64,000 nt of DNA, from assembly GCA_002633025.1 (NCBI GenBank), contig NMRB01002368.1, forward strand, positions 31,149 through 95,148, read 5' to 3'. A program made the translations under genes and the position numbers. Position 1 is the stretch's first letter; every line of letters begins with the position of its first letter. This stretch comes from Notospermus geniculatus (lineage: Eukaryota > Nemertea > Pilidiophora > Heteronemertea > Lineidae). Positions 1-9,997 of the stretch are shown piece by piece. The notes under the pieces are model-generated. The model did not search any database. It was not told where the DNA came from and worked only from the letters and a program-made list of their open reading frames with translations.

Positions 1-90
1 GAAAAGTGCCAGCCTGAAGTCCTGGAAGTTGACTTCTTGATATTTACCACTTTGTGTGTCAATTTTTGTGCTTTCTTCTTTGGATACCAG
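1..90 (+). repeat. Dispersed repeat fragment (copy 1 of 3)
   Basis: The first 90 bases contain AGTGCCAGCCTGAA followed by a stretch reading TGACTTCTTG...GTGTCAATTTTTGTG. The same series recurs at 50360-50490 on this strand and in part (GGAAGTCAATTTCCAGA and the adjacent GGCTGGCACTTTCAAG) on the opposite strand at 12470-12520. It is therefore part of an interspersed element whose left side lies outside the window. Bases 91-540 hold no gene or repeat I can recognise; the short ORFs there have no familiar content. Confidence 0.55.
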
Positions 91-597
91 AAATAAACGA
101 AATGGATATGCCTACACAGTATGATGTTGTTATAAAAGATAACATCATTGAAAAGTTTCTGTAAGTGATGAATGATGTGCTACATTTAGGACCATTTTTG
201 CAGGCCTTGTCAAGGCTAGCTAAAAAGTGCATTGTTTCCAAATTTGTGAGGTGCATGCACTCTTTAGCTCGACTTAAAAGACTAAAAATTGTTATTTTCA
301 TTTTGTGGTTCTCAAAGGGGCTGTTCATTTTCAGCTCTTGAAGAATCTGAAACAGCTCTTCACATATGTAAAAACATTTGCATTACGTGAATTTTATTTT
401 CCCACATGTGATTTCCAGATTCCCATATATGTTAATTTTCATTTACCACATGTGAAATTTCCATGGGATAAATTCACACGTGAACTTTGCTCGTTTGAAA
501 GCGGACGGCCTAACTTTACAATCCCCCACACCATGAAATAGTTCCCTCCGCGACAGCGTACACACGGCGGTGATTCGGTTTTTCAAATATGTTAATC

Positions 598-760
598 GAT
601 GTCGGCAGCACCGGCACCGGCACTGGCGTAGGTCAGTGACGTCATCAACTTCTCGATTTGGCGCTTTTTTTCTTTGCGTCATGCTTCACCGGCACCGGCA
701 ACACCGGCACGTCTTCTTTTTCTTGGGCGCCGTCAAATCCCACCGGCACGTCTTTCTAAA
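598..760 (+). repeat. CACCGGC-type minisatellite, left side of the two-gene element
   Basis: Runs of CACCGGCACCGGC and CACCGGCAACACCGGCAC occur just upstream of the transposase start codon. The same word in the opposite orientation (GCCGGTGGTGTC and variants) forms a longer array at 7570-7785 beyond the second gene. I infer that these are subterminal inverted arrays of one transposon, but no exact terminal inverted repeat or target duplication was found. Confidence 0.4.
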
Positions 761-1139
761 GTTACTGTTGACCAACTCATCGTCAGCATTCAAAAAGTGA
801 CACCCGAATCATCAACATGGCTGAATTTTATTCAAGAACAATTGACGACTTATTAACTCTTTGAGTGCCAAAGACGTACTGGTACGTCACTGTGTTTTAG
901 GGACATTTCAGTTCACCAGATGAACACCAGATGTCTCACCAATCTCTAATACTGTTCTAAATGGCTCTCTGACTGTGGGCAATGGAATTGTGTGGTGTTT
1001 GGACTGTGGGAGGCTTGGTGGTTGTGCTGCACCTCATTTTGTGGCAAAAATTGGCATTTTTTGCAAAAAATACAGTTTTTGTGATCACTTTTTAGAAAAT
1101 GTTCCCCCCACAAATTCTGCTTTCATGATTGTTTTTTTG

Positions 1140-1379
1140 AAAGAAGAAGTAGAAACATTCAGCGAGAACATCCATCTACGGGGGCACCAATTCAAATTAG
1201 CACCAATCAGAGCCACAAACCAAAGGCGTGGTAATTTCTTTACCAATAGAGTAGTGAAGGCGTGGAATAGTCTCCCCGAGGCAGTAGTTGAGGCACCTAC
1301 ACTAAACACGTTCAAATCGAAACTTGACAAACATTGGGTAGGTATTAATGCCAACGCGCCTTACGTGTACAGGTGGTAG
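1140..1379 (+). pseudogene. C-terminal fragment of a non-LTR retrotransposon reverse transcriptase
   Basis: The translated tail contains NFFTNRVVKAWNSLPE, then VVEAP, TFKSKLDKHW and a stop. This is the highly recurrent C-terminal signature of animal LINE ORF2 proteins (R..FF..RVV..WN.LP..V...S...FK..LD..W). Only the last 80 or so residues remain. A matching LINE 3' end with TGATTATGATTATGATG repeats may lie at 3060-3155, separated from this fragment by the zinc-finger ORF. Confidence 0.7.
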
Positions 1380-1382
1380 CTC

Positions 1383-2168
1383 ATGTATATAAGATCCCTG
1401 AAACTTTTCCAGATGGCATACGGTGGCGAACCAATAATCGATACGGACCTGGACTATGATTGCGAAGATACTGACTCAGTACGTAGTGGAACGACCCAGG
1501 AGGAAACAGAAACCGAACTTGATGAGCCAAATCAATCAATGGACTGCGACGACCTCAGGTTAGTCGCGATTGGTGATCATCGCATTGCTGTCGAACATGT
1601 GCATCCTGACGACATAGCATCGGAGGATTGCATTATGGTATCGGTCGGGAGATCTGTAGGGTCTGATTGCCCGGTATGCCCTGTGGCCCACAGAAGACTA
1701 AAGCGCCACGTTACAACCGATCATCTCCCCTGGTATGTGGCTGGGAATACAGCCTGCTGGAAATGTAGGGTGCAATGTGGGTCAACTTTCATGCTGGAGA
1801 AGTTCCATCCACACAATTTCACGGCCGATGAAATCTACCCTTTTTGGCGAGATAAAGTGCACTATATGCTGTGCGCCTTGGTCCACTTTTTTGGAGTTCC
1901 AAATCTAAACGGGCTCCTCCAGCTGGTACTCACCAATGGCTGGTACCCAGTTGCTACCTCAACCATTGATTATAACTCGCCGTTTCTCCCTGAAGAACAA
2001 GTTTGGATGCACGAATATGAAATCCTATACAGTCCTGATTTCTCCCCGGACACTGTTTTTTGGCCTGCACCTCCGAACAGGGTAATTTCCCTGGTGCACT
2101 GGAGAATCCTATCAGAACTTATTGTCAGGCTGACATCGGATAGGGTTCAGTACTTGCATCATCTGTGA
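1383..2168 (+). CDS. Zinc-finger protein fragment of the TatD-associated invertebrate family
   Basis: A 261-residue ORF with an acidic first quarter (DTDLDYDCEDTDS, EETETELDE), then CPVCPVAHRRLKRHVTTDH, LPWY and CWKCRVQCG, resembling a pair of Cys2His2-like knuckles. The C-terminal third carries PAPPNRVISLVHWRIL. I recall this arrangement from repetitive invertebrate proteins in which it precedes a TatD-type DNase, but no TatD motif follows here, so the protein is at most its N-terminal half. It lies inside the TTAA element and may be captured or pseudogenic. Function unknown. Confidence 0.45.
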   Translation: MYIRSLKLFQMAYGGEPIIDTDLDYDCEDTDSVRSGTTQEETETELDEPNQSMDCDDLRLVAIGDHRIAVEHVHPDDIASEDCIMVSVGRSVGSDCPVCPVAHRRLKRHVTTDHLPWYVAGNTACWKCRVQCGSTFMLEKFHPHNFTADEIYPFWRDKVHYMLCALVHFFGVPNLNGLLQLVLTNGWYPVATSTIDYNSPFLPEEQVWMHEYEILYSPDFSPDTVFWPAPPNRVISLVHWRILSELIVRLTSDRVQYLHHL

Positions 2169-2261
2169 GCCCAAGAAGGAAGTTACAACATTAACTCAGC
2201 TGATTGCGGGTACATGTTCCAGTTCGGAGTGCGGTTAGTCAGTCCAGATTGTATGGGGTGA

Positions 2262-2640
2262 TCAATGTCTTTTGAAATACCCTGCTCCAACTGCGAGTTA
2301 CCTTTCCATACAACTTTCCGGAACCCAGCTGATTAGTGGGTCCTACAATGTTACAATTCTGTTATTTGGTTAACCTAAGGTACTAAATACAAACGTATCT
2401 ATTATCAACTTTACACTGAGCATCCCGTCACTCGTCATTATAATTATTTGTCCTGTTTTGAAATACTCTGCTCCAACGGCGAGTTACCATTCTGTATAGA
2501 TTTATCTCATACTGTCCTGGTACCCAGCTGATCAGTGGGTCCGACAATGTTAATATTGTGTTTATTCAGCTAACTTTTGGTACTCAATACAACATGCTTA
2601 TAAATAACTTTCCATTCAGTGTACATCATGGTTGAAAACG
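2262..2640 (+). repeat. Diverged tandem duplication, about 190-bp unit
   Basis: Two copies can be aligned by eye: TTTGAAATACYCTGCTCCAA followed by CGAGTTACC, and later CCCAGCTGATYAGTGGGTCC followed by ACAATGTTA, starting near 2271 and near 2457. They sit in the non-coding 3' half of the TTAA element. Bases 2666-2863 contain a short ORF that I do not consider real. Confidence 0.6.
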
Positions 2641-4358
2641 CACAGTTACTTCACAGGGTTACTCCGTGATCATTGCAACTAATTTTTGTCCGACTGTTCC
2701 TCTAACACGGTTCGCACGCACCCAAACGTTACTGCCAATTAACTTGACCTCAACACAAGACAACGAGCAGTGCACTGTTATTATAACCTTTTTTGCCACT
2801 TCATTCCAGTTATTGCACCTAGGTGAAGGAGTTCTGATCTTAACTACTGAAGAAATCGTCTAACGTTTCACAGCCATTGGCGTGAATAACCTCATTATCT
2901 TATCCAAGACCTACCTAGTTCGAGTATTATCACAACCAAGGGATTGATAATACCTCACCAAGTCCAGGTAGGTTCATTTATTCTTCAGTTAGGATCGCAC
3001 AAAATGTAAATATTACCACTATTACAAACATTACAGTAAACAACGGGCATATACAATGATTGGACGCATGCGCCGAAAGAACAGTTTTACCAACTCGCAA
3101 AGGTCCAGAAGGACCAAGACGCGTGAAATGATTATGATTATGATGATGAAACATTATGAGGCCAGTTTGGGGTGTCTATCTGAATTTTTTTTTGCCTGAA
3201 ATTTTGATGGGAAAAGTGGTCTAAACCCTGTATTTCCGGCACTCAAAGAGTTAAACGATGAGATATGGGAGAGTAGCTACCAACAAACCCGATTATCGAG
3301 TCATTGGATTACACACGAAGAATTAACAGGAAAAATTATCAACAACAAAAGATCTACTTTAAACTGGTGCATGGATAATGAACTAATTGCAAGACAACGC
3401 AGATGCTCGGAGTGTAATTTCCTAATGACACTTCAAAGGGATGCAGCTGCAAAGAAATCTTCGGATCTCCTCATCTGGCGTTGTCGGAGAACTGCGGGAC
3501 CGAATGGCAAACACGACAAGTCATTGAGCTTGAGATGCGGCAGCTGGTTTAAGGGCTCCAACTTGAACATGGCAGAGGTACTGCATTTAACCTACGCCTT
3601 CGCACATGGATGGTCGCACGCAATGGTTACCCATGAAACAAGGGTCTCCGAAAAGACAGTCGTCGATTGGTTTAATTTCTGCAGAGAGGTTACTTCCGCA
3701 ATGACGATTGCAACGCGCCAGAAAATCGGGGGACCAGGTGTGATTGTCGAAATCGACGAGTCTAAATTCGGAAAAAGGAAATACCATCGTGGCCATAGAG
3801 TTGAGGGTCAATGGGTTTTCGGGGGAGTTGAACGAAACACTGGTAAGCTCTTCATGGTTCCTGTCGAAAGCCGCAGTACCGATACGTTACTCCCGATTAT
3901 TCAAGAATGGATTGCTCCCGGAAGTGTTATCATTAGCGATTGTTGGCGGGCTTACGATTGCCTTTCAAAAGAAGGTTACGAACACCTCACAGTAAATCAC
4001 AGCCTCACGTTCAAGGACCCTGAAACAGGTGCGCATACCAACACCATAGAAGGCGCATGGAACCACGCAAAGAAGAACATGCCAAGATATGGAACGAGGA
4101 AGAACATGTTCAAAGGTTACCTTGAGTTATATATGTGGCACAAAAGCATCAAATACTCCGGTCAAGATCCCTTCCTGGCATTCCTGAATGGCGTAAAACA
4201 CGTGTACAATCCAGATGAATGGTCAATGCCGAAAAAGTAGAAGGACTTGGGACTCTTCATCACTAACAATCCCTACATTGAATGCCAGACCCAACAGTGG
4301 ACAACCACAGGACCAATCAACATTACATGTTCTAAATATGCAATTTCATGATGTATAT

Positions 4359-4364
4359 AATAAA
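4359..4364 (+). terminator. Polyadenylation signal of the transposase gene
   Basis: AATAAA 119 bases after the transposase stop codon, in an A/T-rich stretch (TATATAATAAATAATATG). Spacing and context fit a genuine poly(A) signal. Confidence 0.55.
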
Positions 4365-4544
4365 TAATATGTACATTACTCAAACATTACTTTCTGCTTC
4401 AATTTCTTATCCCACTTTTCATTGCGCACCCAGACCCAGGATTTACTCCACGAAACGGATGTCACAATCATTCTGTTGCACTCTGCGACAGACGTAATTA
4501 CGGCAACAGTGGGGGAAGTTATGTGAAACATTGGAATAAATAAT

Positions 4545-4915
4545 CTTAAACAGTGGGAGCAATAATCCCAAAGAGTGGGAGAAATAATCCCAAAGAGTGC
4601 GAAAAATCATCCCAAAGAGTACGAGAAATATTCCAAAAAGTGACAGAAAGAACCCCAAAGAGTGCGAGAAATATTCACAAGTAGTGGGAGAAATAATCCC
4701 AAAGAGTGCGAGAAACAATCCCAAAGAGTGCGAGAAATATAATCGGCGAAATAATCCAATAGGGTTCCAGAAACTTCCTTAACTCTAAAGTTTACCTTTA
4801 GCTATTGTTTGCAGGGCAGAATACAAAAGGTTAAAGTTGACCTTAAAGTTAAGGAGGCTTCTAGAATACGGGCCAAAGAGTGGGAGAAATAATCCCATAG
4901 AGTGGGTGAAATAAT
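4545..4915 (+). repeat. Minisatellite, 22-24-bp unit AATCCCAAAGAGTGSGAGAA
   Basis: At least eight imperfect units of the form AAATAATCCCAAAGAGTGGG occur between 4545 and 4745, with two more at 4872-4915 after an intervening 120 bp. The array occupies the spacer between the transposase and the ATPase gene. The long ORFs across it (phenylalanine- and leucine-rich on the minus strand) are by-products of the repeat. Confidence 0.75.
4766..4880. repeat. MITE end, related in inverted orientation to 43403-43486
   Basis: TTCCTTAACTCTAAAGTTTA, TAGCTATTGTTTGCAGGGCA and GGCTTCTAGAATACGGGCC occur in order. The same words reappear on the opposite strand near 43403-43486, ending in the common GGGCCGTATTCTAGAA-type terminus also seen at 42793-42812. 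It is a fragment of a dispersed inverted-repeat element lying within the minisatellite. Confidence 0.6.
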
Positions 4916-5157
4916 TTCATTAACTTCACCGTTCTTACTTTGCGCGACTTGCTCATGCTTTCCTATCATGAAATGAAAACTTTGCGCCAAATTGTTCATT
5001 TCATGACGCAACGAGGTAAACCGTACGTACGTCGTAGGCCTACGTCATGTCGCGTCGGCTGACTTACAACAATGACGTACGACTGCACTTCAAATCCGTA
5101 CGTCCTCAGGGTACAAACTTCACCAGCATCACCTGAGGATCCTCACCCACTGTCATC

Positions 5158-7144
5158 ATGCTGAAAGCCAAGAAATTCCGCTCGCAAGACGTCAACCTGA
5201 TTCATGGAAAGGCCGCCAACATAACAGTCCCCTGGAATGCCATTCTCAGACCTAATATTTTTGAATGGCTTACTCTGCATGAAAAAGCTACCAACTGCAG
5301 CGTTGATTTGGTAATGCCTGCTGCCTTATCGTTAACCTCAACCCTTTGCGGACCAAACACGCGTGTGGAATCGTCGCCGGGTGTCCCAACAAGCCTAAAC
5401 CTCTTTGTAATTTCAACAAGCCCTCCAGGGAGCGGAAAGTCCATAGTTTATGATAAAATTATTCAGGAAGTTGCGAGCCAGTACAGCCAGAGACATGGAG
5501 GAAAGACCTTTAAGCTGGAAGGATATACAACAGCAGGGCTTCAGAAACACCAACAAGAGACAAGTGGGTACGGGTTGATATCCAGTGATGAAGGCCATAG
5601 GTTGTTAGCAGCCATCAATTTGAAGCAGTCTAAAGGTGAATGTGAGCGAGCATTATTATGCAAAATGTGGGGAGGCGCAGGGGACAACACAATGTTGTCA
5701 ACTGGCACCAGAGGTTTCGGAACAACATCAATGTCGCTGGCCTGTTACGTCCAACCTCAGCCGTTGCTGACAGAGCTCTCGGCCATGTCGGAAGACGACG
5801 GTTTCCTTGATCGTGTCCTCATCTTTGCTGCATTTCCGAAGTTGTTCAAGGCCCAAGTCATCAGGGACAACATGGACAGACTGCAACATTCCACCATGAA
5901 CAATCTAAACGACGTTTTCAGAATTATAGAGGAAAGTCATAGAAAAGGAAAAAAAACATACAGCCTATCAGAAGACGCTCTACGGCGGTACGATCAGTAC
6001 AATGATAGCTATGTCGATTTCGTTTGCCAGCGATGGAATGGAACACAAGGTAGGGTATAGGCTATGCCATGATGTCCACGACCACCACCGTCACAACCAC
6101 CTTTTCAGTCGAGTCACACTACCGTCTGTCGATCATGTCGTCTTGATAACTGGCGTGGTCTACGCCTAAATGGAACGTAAATAATAATTTTACAAAAAGA
6201 CTAGGCCTAGGCCTACCGGCATTCCTTTTTTCGTCCAAAGGTGGTCAATTTTAATTCACTTTATTCCCCCAGGCATGCCAGGAGAACATGGAGAAGGATA
6301 CGGGGACGGAAGTGATGACGCAATTATGGACTTCTCACACTTCTGTTCAAGCAAGGACACCCTACACGTCCTTAGGCTGGCTGCGAATCTCCACGTCTTC
6401 ATGAGTGCCTGGGACTCTGTCGAAGCCAATCTACCTGAACTGGACGTCTCATCAGATATCAATCTAACAACAATGAACGCCGCAATTGCACTTTACACCG
6501 CCGTGCAGCAGCAAAAAACGATTTTCGTACAAGCAGCCAACAACGGCATCCGCGATGAGGTCACCATTTCTACCAAAAACTGCAAAACCATTAAAGAGAG
6601 AGTCATCAGCGCAATATCAAACACAACTACCCCAATCACCACACCACGGATCGTTCAAAAGAAACTGAACAGTGTAACGACAGAAGTTATTCAAAGTAAG
6701 TTTAATTGCATGCAGTCATTTCACATTTTCAGTACTATTATGCATCTACGGTCGTCCTAAAACTTCAATATCACGCTCAAACTCCTTTGCTACAATGAGT
6801 AACCCCTCCATTATACCGGAAGGGTCGTCTTCAAAGACGACGTAAAAACCATTACCAAGCAAAAATGCTAATATAAAATCGTTTTCATTTCAGGTATAAT
6901 GGAAGAATGCGCCAGAGAAACCTTCGGGGTTTTGGTCACCAACCCGCCTGGAACTCGCCTGAAACATGCCTTCATGAAGCCATTCCCCAACGAGGATGCT
7001 AACACCTACCTGATGAGAAATGGAACAACTGACATAGCAGGATACCAAAGAAACTTCGTCAACACGTCAGATATGTCGCAGGCTATGAGGGATCTTGTTC
7101 AAACTTCACATCCACAGGCAGAATTGATAATTGACATTTTGTAA
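5158..7144 (+). CDS. DUF3987-like P-loop ATPase gene, three exons, 521 aa
   Basis: Exons 5158-6049, 6273-6695 and 6894-7144 join with consistent phase (1 and 1), canonical GT and AG at each junction, and 1566 coding bases including the stop. Exon 1 carries a Walker A loop, TSPPGSGKS, near residue 90, a Walker B-like LISSDEGHRLL near 140-150, and a later pattern (ACYVQPQPLLTELS then DDGFLDRVLIFAAFP) typical of DUF3987 proteins, which occur with primase/helicase modules of phages and prophages. Exons 2 and 3 continue as a helical region without motifs I know. The ATG at 5158 is the first in frame; a short upstream exon cannot be excluded. Placement 0.9 kb after an IS1595-type transposase suggests a shared mobile element. 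The biochemical role is inferred only. Confidence 0.75.
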
Positions 7145-7321
7145 ATTCAGTGAAACAGATCGCTAAATGACTTCTGCATGGTACGGAACATTTCAAAGTC
7201 ACCACATGACGTCATTACGGCGCATCATAGAGGTACACAATTTGTACAACATATTCCGGCATTCATATCATTGAATTGAAGCTTAGTCCAATTCGATTTC
7301 CTACAATGGTATTTCGAAAAT

Positions 7322-7327
7322 AATAAA
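7322..7327 (+). terminator. Polyadenylation signal of the DUF3987-like gene
   Basis: AATAAA about 180 bases after the stop codon at 7144. No other good candidate lies closer. The next 240 bases (7328-7565) contain no gene I recognise. Confidence 0.5.
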
Positions 7328-7569
7328 CGACATGCATTTGAACGTTATTAATTACTTTTCTTCATACTGTTACCTCTGGCTCTGGCGACTTTCACAATTT
7401 CCAGATACCTGTACCCTCGGCCCCAGTGTATATCCAACGTCCCGGTCCTGAGTTGATTTCGGATCATTTCGTAACCTGGACCCATATTCATAAAACTACT
7501 TAAATCTAAGTGTGACACTTATCCTTTGATCAACACAGAAAACAAATATCACAATTTTTAATGCATGAT

Positions 7570-7785
7570 AATGGACCCTGGCGTTGCCGGTGATGCCGGT
7601 GGTGTCTGTGATGCCGGTGGTGCCGGTGACGGATGCCGGTGGTGCCGGTGGTGTTGGTGGTGCCGGTGGTGTCGGTGATGCCGGTGGTGTCGGTAATGCC
7701 GGTGATGCCGGTGGTGTCGGTGGTGCCGGTGGTGTCGGTAATGCCGGTGGTGTCGGTGATGCCGATGTTGCCGATTTGCCTGTGC
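7570..7785 (+). repeat. GCCGGTGGTGTC minisatellite, right side of the two-gene element
   Basis: About 20 imperfect 9-12-bp units, GATGCCGGTGGTGTCGGT and variants. It is the inverted counterpart of the CACCGGC words at 598-760. Translation gives glycine/valine-rich peptide on one strand and histidine/arginine-rich peptide (RHHRHHRH) on the other; both are repeat artefacts. Confidence 0.8.
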
Positions 7786-7910
7786 TTCGGGTGTCAATAA
7801 CTAAGCGTAAAAGTAGTCCTCAGCTCAATCAAATATTACTACGCATGTGAATCTGCCTGGGAGTGTGGGGGATTCTAAAGTACCAGATTCCCCATTTCAG
7901 TACCAGATTA

Positions 7911-8190
7911 AAGGACCACTGTATTGCATCTTTCTGTCGACAGCCGGCGCCACCGGCACCATGCTCCAAAACTGTAGTTAAGCCTTTCGCCCCAGTGTTG
8001 GAGAATGTATGATTACAGTCTCGGTCACCCAGCCGCTGGTGATCGAACAAGTTTGTGTAGCAGTACTGCGGAACGAAACGGCTGGCTGCGCGAGACTAGT
8101 TGCATGCGGTAGTTTACCAAGTCGTTAGTAGGTCTCCCCCTTAACGCGGGTAGGTGTAACGCAGGGTTGGGAAGCAATACTGTGGTCCTT
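7911..8190. mobile_element. MITE with AAAGGACCACTGTATTGC inverted ends
   Basis: Left end AAAGGACCACTGTATTGC and right end GCAATACTGTGGTCCTTT are inverted repeats with one mismatch, flanked by ATT on both sides. The interior has CTGTCGACAGCCGGCGCCAC and GGTCTCCCCCTTAACGCGGG. A diverged relative with the same internal words lies at 31431-31724, and fragments are seen near 23220 and 33866. Confidence 0.75.
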
Positions 8191-8691
8191 TATTCTAAAC
8201 CACCTTGGTCACAGTGAGCCTTGTTTTCAATGGATAATGCATTAGCCTCGTTTTAACCACACCGGGCTTTGGTGTCGCAACCAAAACCGCCGACCATGTG
8301 TTTCTCGCTTCGAGCATTCAGAGAGGCGGTGCAGAGAATATGGGCGAGATTTATACTCACTGACCTATCCCAAGAATGTTTTGTATCATAAGCTACACAT
8401 CCTGCGGAAAATCCGTTGAAGAAAGCGCCCTGCTGTCTCATTTCGGCTCCTGCAGCTTGTTGGGCCTAGCGCTGCACACCGATGTACACGATGTAGGCAC
8501 GATGTACATGTTGTTACACAGTGACGTCGCGTCATCGACGTAGCGTCATCCGCGGAGCCGGATGCCGGGTCGGATTGACTCTGAACATCTCAAAATAGGC
8601 CTATTTGCAATCAAATCGCACTGGGCTGACTGAATAGGCCTATGAATGTTTTAGTGCCGTAAAGGTTTATGGAAAGGTGGTTTAGAATAGA

Positions 8692-8860
8692 AATTGATAC
8701 CTCACTGTCGGTATTGGTCGTCTCACCAAACCCGCTCGGGTGGAGCTGTCATTCCGACCTAAACCCTCGGCGAAGCGCCTCGGGTTTAGGTCTGCATTTT
8801 AGCTCCACCCTCGCGGGTTTGGTGAGACAACCACTCAATACCTCCAGTTCGGTATCAATT
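8692..8860. repeat. Palindromic foldback repeat, 169 bp
   Basis: The two halves are complementary over most of their length: AATTGATACC at the left and GGTATCAATT at the right, CTCACCAAACCCGC matching GCGGGTTTGGTGAG, and CCTAAACCCTCGG matching CCTCGGGTTTAGG. It could fold into a long hairpin. It ends a few bases before the next ORF. Confidence 0.8.
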
Positions 8861-8866
8861 CCTTAA

Positions 8867-9241
8867 ATGAGAAAGGACTTCAGTGACAAGTATACATTGT
8901 CTGGTATAAAGCCTGCTGTCCTCAGAGACATTTATCGCTTCCTGACTGAAGATGCTTCAGCTCCCGCCAATAGAGCAACTGCCGATGTTGATGAAAGAGT
9001 TGCGACTTGGCTAGCAAGTGGTTGCGATGAAGATCTGTTCTATGATCTTCGTCGGATGAATGGCAGACCAGAAGATCCGAAGTTCAATGCTTTTTGGGAT
9101 GAGTTGGACGGTTACATGCAAGAGATTATGGCCGTGGATCACCGCCGTCGAGAAGGAATGTTCCTTCCCTTTGCTATATCCATCCGGGACCTCAGGAACC
9201 AGATCGACAGGACACCACTACAACAGGACACCACTGCCTGA
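8867..9241 (+). CDS. ORF of unknown function, probably from an invertebrate repeat gene
   Basis: 124 residues with the order MRKDFSDKYTLSGIKPAVLR, then TADVDERVATWLAS, LFYDLRRMNGR, FWDELDGYMQEIM and FAISIRDLRNQI. Balanced composition and the alternation of charged and hydrophobic residues look like real protein. The phrase LSGIKPAVLRDIY recalls a family of repetitive invertebrate proteins linked to transposons, but I cannot name it. A second open stretch follows in another frame (9243-9353), suggesting a frameshift, and a donor-like CAG/GTAAAG sits at 9400. No clear promoter or start context. Confidence 0.4.
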   Translation: MRKDFSDKYTLSGIKPAVLRDIYRFLTEDASAPANRATADVDERVATWLASGCDEDLFYDLRRMNGRPEDPKFNAFWDELDGYMQEIMAVDHRRREGMFLPFAISIRDLRNQIDRTPLQQDTTA

Positions 9242-9659
9242 ACATCAGTGTTGTAAATGAAACCATGCAGGTGCATGAGGTGGAGAAAAGGCATGTTGGC
9301 AATCTAATTGCCAGTATGAAAGAGTATGCTGATGAGGCTTATCAGCCTCCAGTATAGTTCATTTGCTGGGAGTCAAAAAAGAAGACTTCAGAGAAAAACA
9401 GGTAAAGAACATTAAGTTGAAGTAGTATTCATTTATCATGTTTATAAGTAGGCCTATTTTTTACAGATCGTTGGAAGCTTTCTGACAAGAAAAGTCACAC
9501 GATATTATATGCATTTGTAGTGTAGTAGATCAGATACCGGTAGGCCTACCACGATTGTTGAATTTGTTCTGCACGAATAAGAAAACAAAACAAATTACAT
9601 AAAAAAATTATGTTGATTTTGTGATGTCACTAATACATGTAATACATTTCTGTATTTGC

Positions 9660-9863
9660 AGAGGAATGGGTATCAGTACGGGACACTGGGTGGTCAGCAT
9701 ATGATTCCCGCATGCAGAAAACTGGCAAAGGATGATGAAAGATTCAGAACTATAGGCTCTGTGTGGTCTATGCTGACCTCTCGTTTGATGCTCAGATGTT
9801 CGTGTCTGCTCAGCATAACAGAACAGGTGAATGTAGAGCATTGACAACTCTTAAAGATAAGGT
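9660..9863 (+). pseudogene. Degraded exon downstream of the 8867 ORF
   Basis: After an acceptor-like TTTGCAG at 9654-9660, one frame reads EEWVSVRDTGWSAYDSRMQ and, after two adjacent TGA stops, NYRLCVVYADLSFDAQMF and TGECRALTTLKDK, ending at a donor-like AAG/GTGAGA. The protein-like text on both sides of the stops suggests an exon broken by nonsense changes. It probably belongs to the same gene as 8867-9241, but the joining frame is not clear. Confidence 0.35.
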
Positions 9864-9997
9864 GAGACTTAAGTCCGATTAAAAATACCCACTCTGCTGA
9901 ATGATTCAGAAGGATGCATCTACATTCAGCAAGTTGAGCTAACAGGCAGTCATCTGAAGGCCATTGACTTCTGATATATGAAACCAATACAGATTTA

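Larger units (their letters stand above)
853..3254. mobile_element. piggyBac-like (TTAA) element inserted in the transposase gene
   Basis: Perfect 17-bp terminal inverted repeats, TTAACTCTTTGAGTGCC at 853-869 and its complement at 3238-3254, include the TTAA target on both sides. TTAA duplication and a CYCTTTGAGTGCC-like end are typical of piggyBac elements; Kolobok also uses TTAA, so the superfamily is an inference. No piggyBac transposase is present. The interior holds a LINE remnant, a zinc-finger ORF and a diverged tandem repeat, so this is a non-autonomous copy. Removing it with one TTAA leaves the host transposase frame open. Confidence 0.8.
817..4240 (+). pseudogene. IS1595/Merlin-type DDE transposase gene, split by a TTAA insertion
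   Basis: The 3371-4240 part alone gives 289 residues with a zinc-ribbon-like start (CSEC then two further Cys), and a DDE core: Asp in EIDESKFGKRK (about residue 129), Asp in IISDCWRAY (about 190) and Glu in NTIEGAWNHAKK (about 227). These match the IS1595/ISXO2 fold used by eukaryotic Merlin elements. The true start appears to be the ATG at 817. Twelve codons run from it to 852 and then meet the TTAA-flanked insertion 853-3254. Leaving out the insert and one TTAA joins codon 12 in frame to 3251, with 40 open codons before the Met at 3371, giving 341 residues in all. As it stands the 5' part stops at 857. A polyadenylation signal AATAAA lies at 4359-4364. Family assignment is from motifs only. 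Confidence 0.8.

Noticed and set aside
975-1160. First half of the ORF starting at 975 as part of the reverse transcriptase
   Set aside because: Only the text after about 1140 matches the LINE signature; the earlier part has no RT motifs.
7558-7797. Minus-strand ORF rich in RHH repeats and plus-strand ORF rich in GGAGGV
   Set aside because: Both are translations of the GCCGGTGGT minisatellite.
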